A stretch of DNA of 7,177 nucleotides from Bacteroidales bacterium (lineage in GTDB: Bacteria; Bacteroidota; Bacteroidia; Bacteroidales; UBA12077). The stretch is taken from positions 1 to 7,177 of the forward strand of contig DMBU01000152.1 of assembly GCA_003446015.1 (NCBI GenBank), in the 5' to 3' direction. The notes beneath the pieces were generated by a model. It was not told where the DNA came from. It saw nothing but the letters and a program-made list of their open reading frames with translations, and did no database searches. The translations under genes and the position numbers were made by a program. Below, piece after piece: positions 1 to 7,062 of the stretch. The number at the start of each line of letters is the position of its first letter. Within the stretch, counting starts at the first letter, position 1.

Positions 1-1
1 A

Positions 2-37
2 GAAACCGATGCTTATGGGATTCTAATAAAAAAATAA
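2..37 (+). CDS. C-terminal end of an unidentified protein (partial)
   Basis: Reading from base 2, the last eleven codons before a TAA at 35-37 give ETDAYGILIKK. The codons show the base pattern of real genes here: G or C is commonest at first positions and rare at third positions. This suggests the tail of a gene that begins left of the window. Too little is present to name it. A competing reading from base 1 stays open to a TAA at 148-150, just at the terminator. It shows no codon-position base bias, has no alanine or proline in 49 residues, and looks less like protein, although an opening that long is itself somewhat unlikely by chance. Either way a plus-strand gene probably ends upstream of the hairpin at 150-186. 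Confidence 0.45.
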   Translation, partial: ETDAYGILIKK

Positions 38-149
38 ATTATTTGTTTGGTACGATTCATATTTCCGTTTCAAAATTTGTTTGCAAAAAAAATGAAACAT
101 TAATCGTAGAAAGGCATAACTATTCAGACCTACTTTATATTCTCATCTA

Positions 150-186
150 AAAAATCCCCTCGTTTTTAAAAAGTGAGGGGATTTTT
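150..186. terminator. Bidirectional intrinsic terminator
   Basis: A 12-bp perfect stem pairs 150-161 (AAAAAATCCCCTC region) with 175-186 (GAGGGGATTTTT). Its core is CCCCTC/GAGGGG, the loop is 13 nt, and A and T runs flank the core so that either strand gives a GC-rich hairpin followed by a U tract. It lies between the presumed plus-strand gene end and the minus-strand stop codon at 223, 36 bp away. That is the expected place for a shared terminator between convergent units. Confidence 0.9.
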
Positions 187-222
187 GCGTAAAATTTTAA
201 GCTGTATTTATTCCTATTATTA

Positions 223-864
223 TCACTTGCTTAGCTTAAAATTAAGCTTTTGAAGTGTAATTAAATCTACACTATTATCAGTTAGATTTTTGTAGTTGAC
301 CTGACTTGGAATTCTGGGAACAAAATCTGTCCCCGTTACATCTTTTAATATTTTTGCACCAATCATATTGCCTACGCCACCACTCTCTTTCATTTCTGAT
401 TGTGTTTCAATAAAAGATTTCTCTGTTTGTTGAAAATTTTCTAATTGATCGCCATTTCCTTCAATATCGACCGTGCTTTTGGGATTTTCCAAATAAACAA
501 GTACGCCTTTATCCGAAATTTTAAAGTCCAATTTACAAACTACAACATACGAATCAATAGTAAGCGTAACGCCTTTTTTATTCCATACGTTTATCCTTTG
601 ATTGACTATGTCTTTTTTTACTTTAAAACGAAAAATGGCTTCTCCTCCGCTTATTCCTTTTTCTATAAATTCAACTGTTGCGCCATCGTATGGTTCCATT
701 TTATCTTTATCTTTCTGTGTAAAGGAAGAAATAGTCCATAATCCTAGTAATTTGGATGTTACTTCACTGTATTCTTTTGTTCCCGGGGTGTGATAAGGAT
801 TTTTTTTTGCATATACATTGATAAAACTTATCATAATTAAACCGATCATAAATATTTTTTTCAT
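223..864 (-). CDS. Exported hypothetical protein, lipocalin-like motif
   Basis: This is a 213-residue protein I cannot name. Residues 1-19 form a signal peptide (MKKIF, a hydrophobic core, then a probable cut after VYA at 17-19). There is no lipobox cysteine, so it should be a soluble periplasmic or secreted protein rather than a lipoprotein. After the signal, residues 39-43 read LLGLW. This resembles the LxGxW motif opening the first strand of lipocalin-like domains, common in small exported Bacteroidota proteins, and a strand-rich stretch follows to about 135. The remainder is polar with a glycine-rich patch (162-169). The single mature cysteine is C110. It is the last gene of the minus-strand cluster, 74 bp after its upstream neighbour. 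That gap holds only a weak 6-bp hairpin (896-901 with 914-919), so co-transcription is likely. The lipocalin assignment is tentative; that it is an exported gene is well supported. Confidence 0.85.
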   Translation of the reverse strand: MKKIFMIGLIMISFINVYAKKNPYHTPGTKEYSEVTSKLLGLWTISSFTQKDKDKMEPYDGATVEFIEKGISGGEAIFRFKVKKDIVNQRINVWNKKGVTLTIDSYVVVCKLDFKISDKGVLVYLENPKSTVDIEGNGDQLENFQQTEKSFIETQSEMKESGGVGNMIGAKILKDVTGTDFVPRIPSQVNYKNLTDNSVDLITLQKLNFKLSK

Positions 865-938
865 GTTAATAAGATTTACAAAGCGCCTACTCTTTAAAGG
901 ATTTTCGGCTTTCTCCTTTTTGCTTTAAGATGTAATCT

Positions 939-1670
939 TTATTTTCTTGGCGGATAATAATTGTAAAGAACATTTTCGATATGCCATATCATGGGCAAAG
1001 GATAAGCATTACCGCTGCCGTAATTTGCATCTCCCTTAATTCCGGTAAAAAATATTAATCCTGCTTTTCCATTTAAAACATCTTTGATCGCGACTTCTTC
1101 GCCATCAGCAGTTTTAACATTAAAATCAGGTAGTTCCAAACCCACGATGTCGCCATCAGCCCAATCTTTAAAAGTTGGTTCTTTTCCTTTTGTAAACGAT
1201 TTATTCTTATCTATTTTGGCATCGTTCTCTTTTGTGATATAATCAGGTAAATAATCTTCAAGTTTTTTCTTGTCAGGAGGTATTACAGCTTTGCTTAAAA
1301 TGCTGAACTGAAACTCATCTCCCGTATAGCTTGCTACCATATGCTTATTGTATCCGTTTTGATAGGCAACGACAGCATTTTTGGCAATCAACAAAAGATT
1401 TAGCATTTCTGGATTCGCAAAATCTTTTTTTGTTCCAAATCGAGTAATGAAATCAGGCGCTTCTTCGGTTTTTAATTCAGGTAAATAATAAAATTTTAAA
1501 TGAGGAAACATGCTTTCGTCAAAAGTTGTGTTTGATTGGCCTATCAACACAACTATCGTTTCATCAGGTGCATGTTTGTACTTTTTTGCTTTAAACTGCG
1601 CATTAACATTAAGACTTATTGAGCTTAATACTAATAATAAAATCAAATAATTCCATTTAATACTTTTCAT
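939..1670 (-). CDS. Exported protein with degenerate redoxin-like C-terminus
   Basis: This 243-residue protein has a clear signal peptide (residues 1-24, cut after VNA, mature start QFKAKK). The middle part (30-165) has a strand-turn pattern, including ETIVVLIGQS at 37-46, which I do not recognise. From about 173 to 209 the sequence follows the opening of AhpC/TSA and redoxin domains: a Gly-Asp lead, LPDF at 180-183, TADGEEVAIKD at 187-197, GKAGLIFF at 201-208. In that fold the FF-containing strand leads to the catalytic cysteine, but this protein contains no cysteine at all and ends about 35 residues later. It therefore cannot be a thiol oxidoreductase. It is either a truncated thioredoxin-fold relative used for binding or a chance likeness. 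It starts 32 bp after the zinc-ribbon gene stop, consistent with one operon. No Shine-Dalgarno is visible; the start is fixed by the signal peptide. Confidence 0.85.
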   Translation of the reverse strand: MKSIKWNYLILLLVLSSISLNVNAQFKAKKYKHAPDETIVVLIGQSNTTFDESMFPHLKFYYLPELKTEEAPDFITRFGTKKDFANPEMLNLLLIAKNAVVAYQNGYNKHMVASYTGDEFQFSILSKAVIPPDKKKLEDYLPDYITKENDAKIDKNKSFTKGKEPTFKDWADGDIVGLELPDFNVKTADGEEVAIKDVLNGKAGLIFFTGIKGDANYGSGNAYPLPMIWHIENVLYNYYPPRK

Positions 1671-1702
1671 GATTCTTTGTTTTAGTTTATATTTTTTGAA
1701 TA

Positions 1703-1918
1703 TTATTTTTTATTTTTTGTTGCTCTACCAGGATATAAATTGCCACATTGAGTGCAATAATTTCCATGAGGTGTTTTAATGTTTGCTTTGCATGTGGGAC
1801 ATTTATTAATCAATTTTTCGCCACAATATGGACAGAATTCAACAGCTTCCTCTTTGGTACAAAAAAAGCTGCATCCCGTACAAATTTTAAACTGATATTT
1901 AATTGTATCCATTTCCAT
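1703..1918 (-). CDS. Small double zinc-ribbon protein
   Basis: This 71-residue cytoplasmic protein has nine cysteines. Four CxxC knuckles lie at C13/C16, C29/C32, C40/C43 and C55/C58, plus one extra at C20. Pairing the first two and the last two knuckles gives two zinc ribbons. The pattern FCPYCG, then KCPTC, then an NI.TP stretch, then YCTQCG.LYP recalls DUF2321-type and other double-zinc-ribbon families of unknown function. That family link is from memory of the motif and is tentative. Such ribbons bind nucleic acid or protein partners. It is the first gene of the minus-strand cluster, directly facing the sensor kinase gene across the divergent region. Two in-frame ATGs (1918 and 1912) are possible starts; the longer is given. 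The C-terminus is basic (RATKNKK). Confidence 0.8.
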   Translation of the reverse strand: MEMDTIKYQFKICTGCSFFCTKEEAVEFCPYCGEKLINKCPTCKANIKTPHGNYCTQCGNLYPGRATKNKK

Positions 1919-1949
1919 TATTTATTAATCTAATATTCAATTAAAATGC

Positions 1950-1979
1950 CAAAATTCGGAACTCATTGCTAATTAGCAT
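1950..1979 (-). promoter_or_regulatory. Weak candidate promoter for minus-strand cluster
   Basis: On the minus strand, GAATTTTG (1957-1950) matches the Bacteroidota -7 box TAnnTTTG at all but one base. Nineteen bases upstream, ATG (1979-1977) matches the -33 TTG at two of three bases. The implied transcript would start near 1943, about 25 nt before the zinc-ribbon ATG. Each box has a mismatch, so this is a suggestion only. Confidence 0.3.
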
Positions 1980-1995
1980 TTTTTGATTATTTTTG
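1966..1995 (+). promoter_or_regulatory. Bacteroidota-type promoter for kinase-regulator pair
   Basis: TTG at 1966-1968, a 19-base spacer and TATTTTTG at 1988-1995 match the phylum consensus TTG-N19-TAnnTTTG exactly. Transcription would begin near 2002, leaving a leader of about 70 nt before the ATG at 2074. This means the two-component pair is probably made from a housekeeping-sigma promoter rather than a sigma-54 one. Confidence 0.65.
1967..1978. promoter_or_regulatory. 12-bp palindrome, candidate operator
   Basis: TGCTAATTAGCA is its own reverse complement over all 12 bases. It overlaps the -33 box and spacer of the plus-strand promoter and lies within the spacer and -33 position of the candidate minus-strand promoter. 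A dimeric regulator bound here could control both directions. The palindrome is seen directly; the operator role is inferred from position. Confidence 0.45.
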
Positions 1996-2015
1996 AAATA
2001 TTATTCAGCTAAAAC

Positions 2016-2035
2016 TGTAGACAACTTCTTCTACA
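2016..2035 (+). promoter_or_regulatory. Leader hairpin before kinase gene
   Basis: TGTAGA (2016-2021) and TCTACA (2030-2035) form a perfect 6-bp stem with an 8-nt loop inside the predicted untranslated leader, ending 38 nt before the start codon. There is no U tract after it, so it is not a terminator. It could affect mRNA stability or bind a regulator, or be incidental. Confidence 0.25.
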
Positions 2036-2073
2036 ATGCAGAACAAGATTGCCACAGCCATTATTAAAAGATT

Positions 2074-5000
2074 ATGGGAAGAATATTTAAGATTTTTCTA
2101 CTATTTCTTGTTTTTGCCGGCAATGCTGAAGCAAAACTTAGATGGACTCCAATTGTCACTCCTGATAAGATTATCAGAGTTGTTGGTGGCGAATCGTTAA
2201 AAAATTATTGGGTTCTTGACGAACACAACGTAATTTTTCATTTTAATGAAGATAAATGGATAGCGTATCCTAGTCATCTATTTTTTTCTGAATATCAAAC
2301 AAGAATATATAATCCAATTCTTATTTCCGAAAATCATCTAATCGTTCTTTTGACAGACTTAGACTGGAAAACGCATTTTGCTGAAATCAAAGAAGGAAAA
2401 ATAACTTATAATAATTTTACTTCTCGCTTCCCTATTCATGGTATTCTAAACGTAAAGGGAACTTTATATGCTACGGGCGATTTTGGTTCAATTTATAAGT
2501 TAGAAAACAGTTCTTGGAAAGAAATACCATCTCCTATTAAAACTCATATTATTTCGACAGAATATGATCATAAAGGAGATCTTTGGCTTGGAACAAAAGG
2601 AGAAGGCATTTTTTCTTGGAACGGAAAAGAATTCTACTCTTATTCGGTCCCAAAGGAGATTACAAAAAGCACCCTAACAGATATTAAGTGCTTAAACGAC
2701 AGCGTTTATTTTTGCACGTCAAACAATATTATTTATACACTAATCAATAAACAAGCATATCAAATTACATCGAATCAATCACCATTTCTAAATTCACTAA
2801 GTTTATTGAGCAATGGTTATTATAAAATAATTTCAAAAAGCAAAAAGACAAGATTTATACCTTTTTTATATAGAATAAAATCGTTTAAAGAACTTAATGA
2901 TGGCAGGAGCGCTTTACTATTAACTCAGAATAGCGAGTTGTATTATGATCAGGAATATGATGGCAATTTTTTTCTCGATCAAGCTTCAATAGTTGGTCTT
3001 GAAGGCCCGGATTTTTCTTTTGAAGGATTTGATTTAGAACCCAATGATGGTCATTTAAGATTTTATACTAGGCTTAGACCGGGAATAATCTTAAACGATT
3101 TTGACAAGGATAATCATTCCGACATTTTATTTTTTAATGTCTCTGACAAGCGGCATCCTTATTTATTTATAAACAACAAAAATAATTATTTCACTGATTT
3201 TGCCGACCCATACGGCCTCAACAATCTATCGTTTAATGGCTTTTTCTCCTATGCTTTTGATTTGAATGGCGACAGTAAAACTGAAATTATAACGGCAGAT
3301 TATGGAAATGAAACCAATTATTTGAATATTTATGAAAAAATTGCCGGTCAATATCAGCTTTCTTTTTCATACACAATTCCAACAAAATACGCCTCAGAAC
3401 CTATACAACAACTTAGTGTTACAGATATAGACAATAATGGCAATTTAGATTTAGCTCTTGTTTTTGGATATAGCCAAGCAGGAAAAGGCAATATCCTTTT
3501 TCTAAAAAATAATGGGTTTGGGAATTTCAGCCAGTTTGAAAGTACAAAACCTGATTTATTCGAAGGCTGGAATGTTAAAACAATTTTTGCCGACTTTAAC
3601 AATGATGATTTAGATGATATCTTGTTTGTTAGAAACTGGGGTTCAAATGTTATTTATTTCCGAAACAAAAAAGATAGTTGGGATATTTACGAACTTGATA
3701 AAATGGCGCCACAACATCCACAACGCAAAGCAGATGCAACGGCTTTTGATTTTGACAATGATGGAGATTTGGATATTTTTGCTTTAGGCGAAAATCCCTT
3801 TATTACAGTTTTTGAAAATGATGGAAGAGGAAATTTTACGGATATAACTGAAAAAAGCGGATTAGATTTATTGAACGATGGCGAAAAAAACGGTCAAATA
3901 ACTTCGGGTGACTTTGATAATAATGGTTTCATTGATATTTTTCTTTGTATTTTATCAAAAGGAAAAATAGAAAATCACATTTTTTTAAACGATTCTTCGC
4001 ATGTTTTCCGAGACAAATCAGATGATTTAGGAATTTCTAACGAAAAAATAGAATTTGCTGCTACAGGCGATATTGATGGAGATGGTGATATAGATCTGTA
4101 TGGATTTAAGAAGGGAAATAATGTTCTTTGGATTAACAATCTTGACGACTCAAATTATCTACGTATTAAGTTAGTCGGAGTTTTATCAAACAGCGAAGCC
4201 ATTGGCGCAAAAATTTGGGTTTACGAGTCAGGACATATCGATGAGCCGGAATATTTGATTGGATATAGACAAATTGGAAGTCAACTCTTAGGACTCAATC
4301 ATCAAAATGAAATGACATCGCATTTAGGTATAGGCAAACATCATTTGTCTGATGTTGTGATAAAATTTCCTTCAGGAAAAATAAAGATTTTAAAAGCAAT
4401 TTCATCAGGGAAATCAATCAATTTGGCTGAATTATCAGCTCCTTGGTCATGGTGGTATTCTTTTGAACATAAAGCCTATATCTTATTAAAGAACAACGAA
4501 TTTCAAGACTATTTAAAGATTGTATTACTTGGACTTTTATCACTTCTTATTTCATGTTATTATGGCTATAGGCGATTTCAATGGAATTTCCCTTTAATAA
4601 ACCTAATTGCATCAGTGAATTTAATTGTCTTTATATTACTTCTTGGCTCACTATCGTCAGCAGTTTCAACTATAAAATACTATATTCCTCTAACTGTGAT
4701 TATTCTTGGTTCGCTTGGACCTTTGGGATTTTTTTATTGGATAAAAGACGCTGTAAATATAAAATCGCAAGAACAACAGAATTATGATCTGTTTCAATTA
4801 TTATTGAATTTTACTCATGGCGCTTGGGCTTTAAGTAATTTGAATAGTTTACAACTGTTTTTTGAAAATTTATCTGTAGAGGAAATAAACGAGCCTACTT
4901 ATAAAACGCCTTTTGAAAAACGAAAAGAAACCTTTATTAATCTAACTTTTCCGCTTCTAAATCAAATCATTTCATCATCAAAAAGCCTAAAGATTAATAC

Positions 5001-5637
5001 CGACATTGAACTCAATTTAGAAAAATGCACTAACAAAATAGTAAAAACATTGGAATCTGATTTTACATTAATAAACGTAATTACTAAAGAACAGCTTTCA
5101 ATCTCAATAATAAATCTAAAAGAATTTCTATCTAAACTTAATAAAATTGTCTTTGCCAAATACATTTGCAATCCTGCAAAAATTATAGAAAATATTCAAA
5201 ATGAATTGAATACAATTGTAATTAAAGATTCGGTTCAACTTAACATTGTTAATCTTCTTTCCGAAGATGCAACCGTCCTTATCGACCCAACGGAGCTGGC
5301 GAGTATTATCGACAATTGCATACAAAACGCCCTAAAATCAATGCAAAAGAATACAGATAAAAAATTGACTTTAAAATTATTAAATGGTGATACTCGAATT
5401 TATATCGAAATAACCGACAATGGGGCTGGCATTCCAAAAGATGATTTCCAAAAGATATTTGAAAACGGTTATTCTACAAATAAAAGTTCGGGTTATGGGT
5501 TGTTTTACTCTAAAGAAACATTATCAAAATATGGAGGAAGAATTTATGTGAAAACAAGTACTCCACGGAAAAACACGACACTAGTTATTGAATTACAAAA
5601 AGGGTCCAAAAATGAAGCAATTAATATTAATTATTGA
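2074..5637 (+). CDS. Membrane sensor histidine kinase with FG-GAP and UnbV/ASPIC sensor
   Basis: This 1187-residue kinase has a very large exported sensor. Residues 1-20 are a signal peptide (cut after AEA). Residues 21-330 look like a propeller; HKGDLWLGTKGEGIFSWNG at 166-184 matches the Reg_prop style of Bacteroidota sensors. Seven calcium-loop repeats of DxDxDGxxD type begin at 342, 396, 451, 507, 559, 613 and 666, spaced 52-56 residues, as in a seven-bladed FG-GAP/VCBS (integrin-alpha-like) propeller. Residues 695-786 form a UnbV/ASPIC domain (LRIKLVG, SNSEAIGA, SHLGIG, FPSGK). Membrane helices at about 814-832, 841-863 and 871-890 place the C-terminus inside the cell. H915 in FTHG is the only cytoplasmic histidine and so the likely phosphorylation site. 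A HATPase_c domain ends the protein: N-box N1081/N1085, G1 box D1115-x-G-x-G1119, F-box near F1129, G2 box GYGL 1140-1143. The stop lies inside the regulator gene, its probable partner. The ligand is unknown. Confidence 0.95.
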   Translation: MGRIFKIFLLFLVFAGNAEAKLRWTPIVTPDKIIRVVGGESLKNYWVLDEHNVIFHFNEDKWIAYPSHLFFSEYQTRIYNPILISENHLIVLLTDLDWKTHFAEIKEGKITYNNFTSRFPIHGILNVKGTLYATGDFGSIYKLENSSWKEIPSPIKTHIISTEYDHKGDLWLGTKGEGIFSWNGKEFYSYSVPKEITKSTLTDIKCLNDSVYFCTSNNIIYTLINKQAYQITSNQSPFLNSLSLLSNGYYKIISKSKKTRFIPFLYRIKSFKELNDGRSALLLTQNSELYYDQEYDGNFFLDQASIVGLEGPDFSFEGFDLEPNDGHLRFYTRLRPGIILNDFDKDNHSDILFFNVSDKRHPYLFINNKNNYFTDFADPYGLNNLSFNGFFSYAFDLNGDSKTEIITADYGNETNYLNIYEKIAGQYQLSFSYTIPTKYASEPIQQLSVTDIDNNGNLDLALVFGYSQAGKGNILFLKNNGFGNFSQFESTKPDLFEGWNVKTIFADFNNDDLDDILFVRNWGSNVIYFRNKKDSWDIYELDKMAPQHPQRKADATAFDFDNDGDLDIFALGENPFITVFENDGRGNFTDITEKSGLDLLNDGEKNGQITSGDFDNNGFIDIFLCILSKGKIENHIFLNDSSHVFRDKSDDLGISNEKIEFAATGDIDGDGDIDLYGFKKGNNVLWINNLDDSNYLRIKLVGVLSNSEAIGAKIWVYESGHIDEPEYLIGYRQIGSQLLGLNHQNEMTSHLGIGKHHLSDVVIKFPSGKIKILKAISSGKSINLAELSAPWSWWYSFEHKAYILLKNNEFQDYLKIVLLGLLSLLISCYYGYRRFQWNFPLINLIASVNLIVFILLLGSLSSAVSTIKYYIPLTVIILGSLGPLGFFYWIKDAVNIKSQEQQNYDLFQLLLNFTHGAWALSNLNSLQLFFENLSVEEINEPTYKTPFEKRKETFINLTFPLLNQIISSSKSLKINTDIELNLEKCTNKIVKTLESDFTLINVITKEQLSISIINLKEFLSKLNKIVFAKYICNPAKIIENIQNELNTIVIKDSVQLNIVNLLSEDATVLIDPTELASIIDNCIQNALKSMQKNTDKKLTLKLLNGDTRIYIEITDNGAGIPKDDFQKIFENGYSTNKSSGYGLFYSKETLSKYGGRIYVKTSTPRKNTTLVIELQKGSKNEAININY

Positions 5638-7006
5638 CGACGATGAAAATTTTATAGCCGATTTAAAGCTATTGCTGAAAAAAAATTTCGATGCAGTTTC
5701 GGCCGATAATATTCAGGAAGGAATGATTCTTTTACAAAAACATTCGCCCGATCTTATAATTTTAGATCTCATGCTAAAAGATGGCGAAAGTGGTTTATCA
5801 GCCATTGATCTGATCAAAATGGAAGATAAAAATATTCCCATTATAATGGTAACTGACTATAGTTCAGTAGAAACTGCAATTAAAGCAATTAAAAAAGGAG
5901 CTTTCGATTATATTTCAAAAACCACAAAAATTTCCGAGTTAAAATTATTGATTGATAAAGCATTGGAGCATCGCTTACTGTTACTAAGAACAAAAGCATT
6001 TGAAGAAGATTTGGAAAAACCATTCAAAAATATGATTGGAACGAGTGTAGTTATGCAAAAACTCAAGGAACAAATTCAACTTTTTGCCAACAACAGCAGC
6101 ACTTTGCTTATTTATGGCGAAAGTGGAACAGGAAAAGAATTAGTAACACGCCAGATTCATCAAATTAGTGAACGAGCAAATGAGCCGTTTATAGCGGTAA
6201 ATTGTGCAGCTATTCCAAAAGAGCTTTTAGAAAGCGAACTATTTGGCTATGAAAAAGGAGCATTCACAGGCGCCGATTCGCGGACTGCCGGAAGATTTGA
6301 ATTAGCCGGCAACGGAACACTTTTCCTTGATGAAATTGGCGAACTTGACCAAAGAGCACAAGTGACTTTGTTAAGAGTATTACAAGAAAAAGAATTCTAT
6401 CGAGTTGGAGGAAGAAATCCTATAAAAACAAACGCTCGAGTAATTGCTGCCACAAACAAGAAATTAGAAACAATGGTTAAAAAAGGACTGTTCAGAGAAG
6501 ACTTATTTTATAGGCTTGATATTCTTCGAATTGATGTCCCACCTCTTAGGGAACGAAAAAAAGATATTCCTTTACTGGTTAAACATTTTACGAAAGTAGC
6601 TTCGCAAGAAGCTAAGGTTCCTTTAAAAATGTTTGCCAAAGAATCATTGCAACTTTTAATGGATTATGATTGGCCAGGTAATGTGCGGGAACTATACAAT
6701 TTCATTATGCGAGCAGTTGTCCTTTCTCAGAATAGTGAAGAAATTTGCTTAAATCTTCCTGATAGAATGAGATTAGGAGTTTTAGATGCTTATTATCAAC
6801 TCGATAATGAAATAAAAAGCTGGTCAGATTTAATAGAAGCAAGAAAAAATGCGGCAGACAAAGCATCACGCCAAGTTGAAAAATATTTTATCGAAAAATC
6901 ATTAATTAAATATAATAACAACATAAGTTTATGCGCCAAAGAGCTTGGTATTGATAGAACTACCTTACATAAAACGATAAAAAGAATTAAAGACGGCGAA
7001 AATTAA
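5612..7006 (+). CDS. NtrC-family sigma-54-dependent response regulator
   Basis: This 464-residue activator works with RNA polymerase carrying sigma-54, hydrolysing ATP to open promoters after phosphorylation. The receiver (1-120) has acidic residues D9-D11, phospho-acceptor D52, T81 and K103; the usual proline after that lysine is absent. A helical linker follows (to about 143). The AAA+ domain is complete: Walker A GESGTGKE (169-176), sigma-54 contact loop GAFTGA (216-221), Walker B GTLFLDEIGE (from 235), arginine-finger region REDLFYRL (295-302) and sensor II WPGNVRE (354-360). A Fis-type helix-turn-helix lies at about 434-459 (ISLCAKELGIDRTTLHKTI). The ATG at 5612 begins directly with the receiver (MKQLILIIDDD). 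An in-frame TTG at 5588 would add eight residues not typical of receivers and was not used. The gene overlaps the kinase gene by 26 bp, so translational coupling and a cognate pair are very likely. Its sigma-54 targets are unknown. Confidence 0.97.
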   Translation: MKQLILIIDDDENFIADLKLLLKKNFDAVSADNIQEGMILLQKHSPDLIILDLMLKDGESGLSAIDLIKMEDKNIPIIMVTDYSSVETAIKAIKKGAFDYISKTTKISELKLLIDKALEHRLLLLRTKAFEEDLEKPFKNMIGTSVVMQKLKEQIQLFANNSSTLLIYGESGTGKELVTRQIHQISERANEPFIAVNCAAIPKELLESELFGYEKGAFTGADSRTAGRFELAGNGTLFLDEIGELDQRAQVTLLRVLQEKEFYRVGGRNPIKTNARVIAATNKKLETMVKKGLFREDLFYRLDILRIDVPPLRERKKDIPLLVKHFTKVASQEAKVPLKMFAKESLQLLMDYDWPGNVRELYNFIMRAVVLSQNSEEICLNLPDRMRLGVLDAYYQLDNEIKSWSDLIEARKNAADKASRQVEKYFIEKSLIKYNNNISLCAKELGIDRTTLHKTIKRIKDGEN

Positions 7007-7036
7007 AGTTTATGATACTTTGCATTGAAATATAGG

Positions 7037-7062
7037 CTCACAGCCAAAATAGATTTTGTGAG
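7037..7062. repeat. Inverted repeat CTCACA-N14-TGTGAG
   Basis: CTCACA (7037-7042) and TGTGAG (7057-7062) are perfect reverse complements whose centres are 20 bp apart, about two helical turns. No U tract follows, so it is a poor terminator for the regulator gene. The spacing would suit a dimeric DNA-binding protein. It stands upstream of the promoter elements of the next gene. Function is not shown by the sequence. Confidence 0.35.

Noticed and set aside
1..150. Open frame from base 1 to a TAA at 148-150, directly before the terminator
   Set aside because: G+C is flat at about 27-29 percent over all three codon positions and there is no alanine or proline, unlike the real genes here. The frame ending at 37 has better coding character. 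Not fully excluded.
2036..2055. Minus-strand TGGCA...TGCA resembling a sigma-54 promoter facing the zinc-ribbon gene
   Set aside because: The GG to GC spacing is 12 bases rather than the required 10, and sigma-54 promoters tolerate spacing changes poorly.
3354..3602. Minus-strand 82-codon open frame inside the kinase gene
   Set aside because: It is antisense to the well-supported FG-GAP repeat region, with no promoter or recognisable protein. The other short frames opposite or inside the large genes were rejected for the same reason.
5588..5611. TTG start extending the response regulator by eight residues
   Set aside because: The ATG at 5612 begins right at the receiver domain as usual for the family; the extension is encoded inside the kinase C-terminus and adds nothing recognisable.
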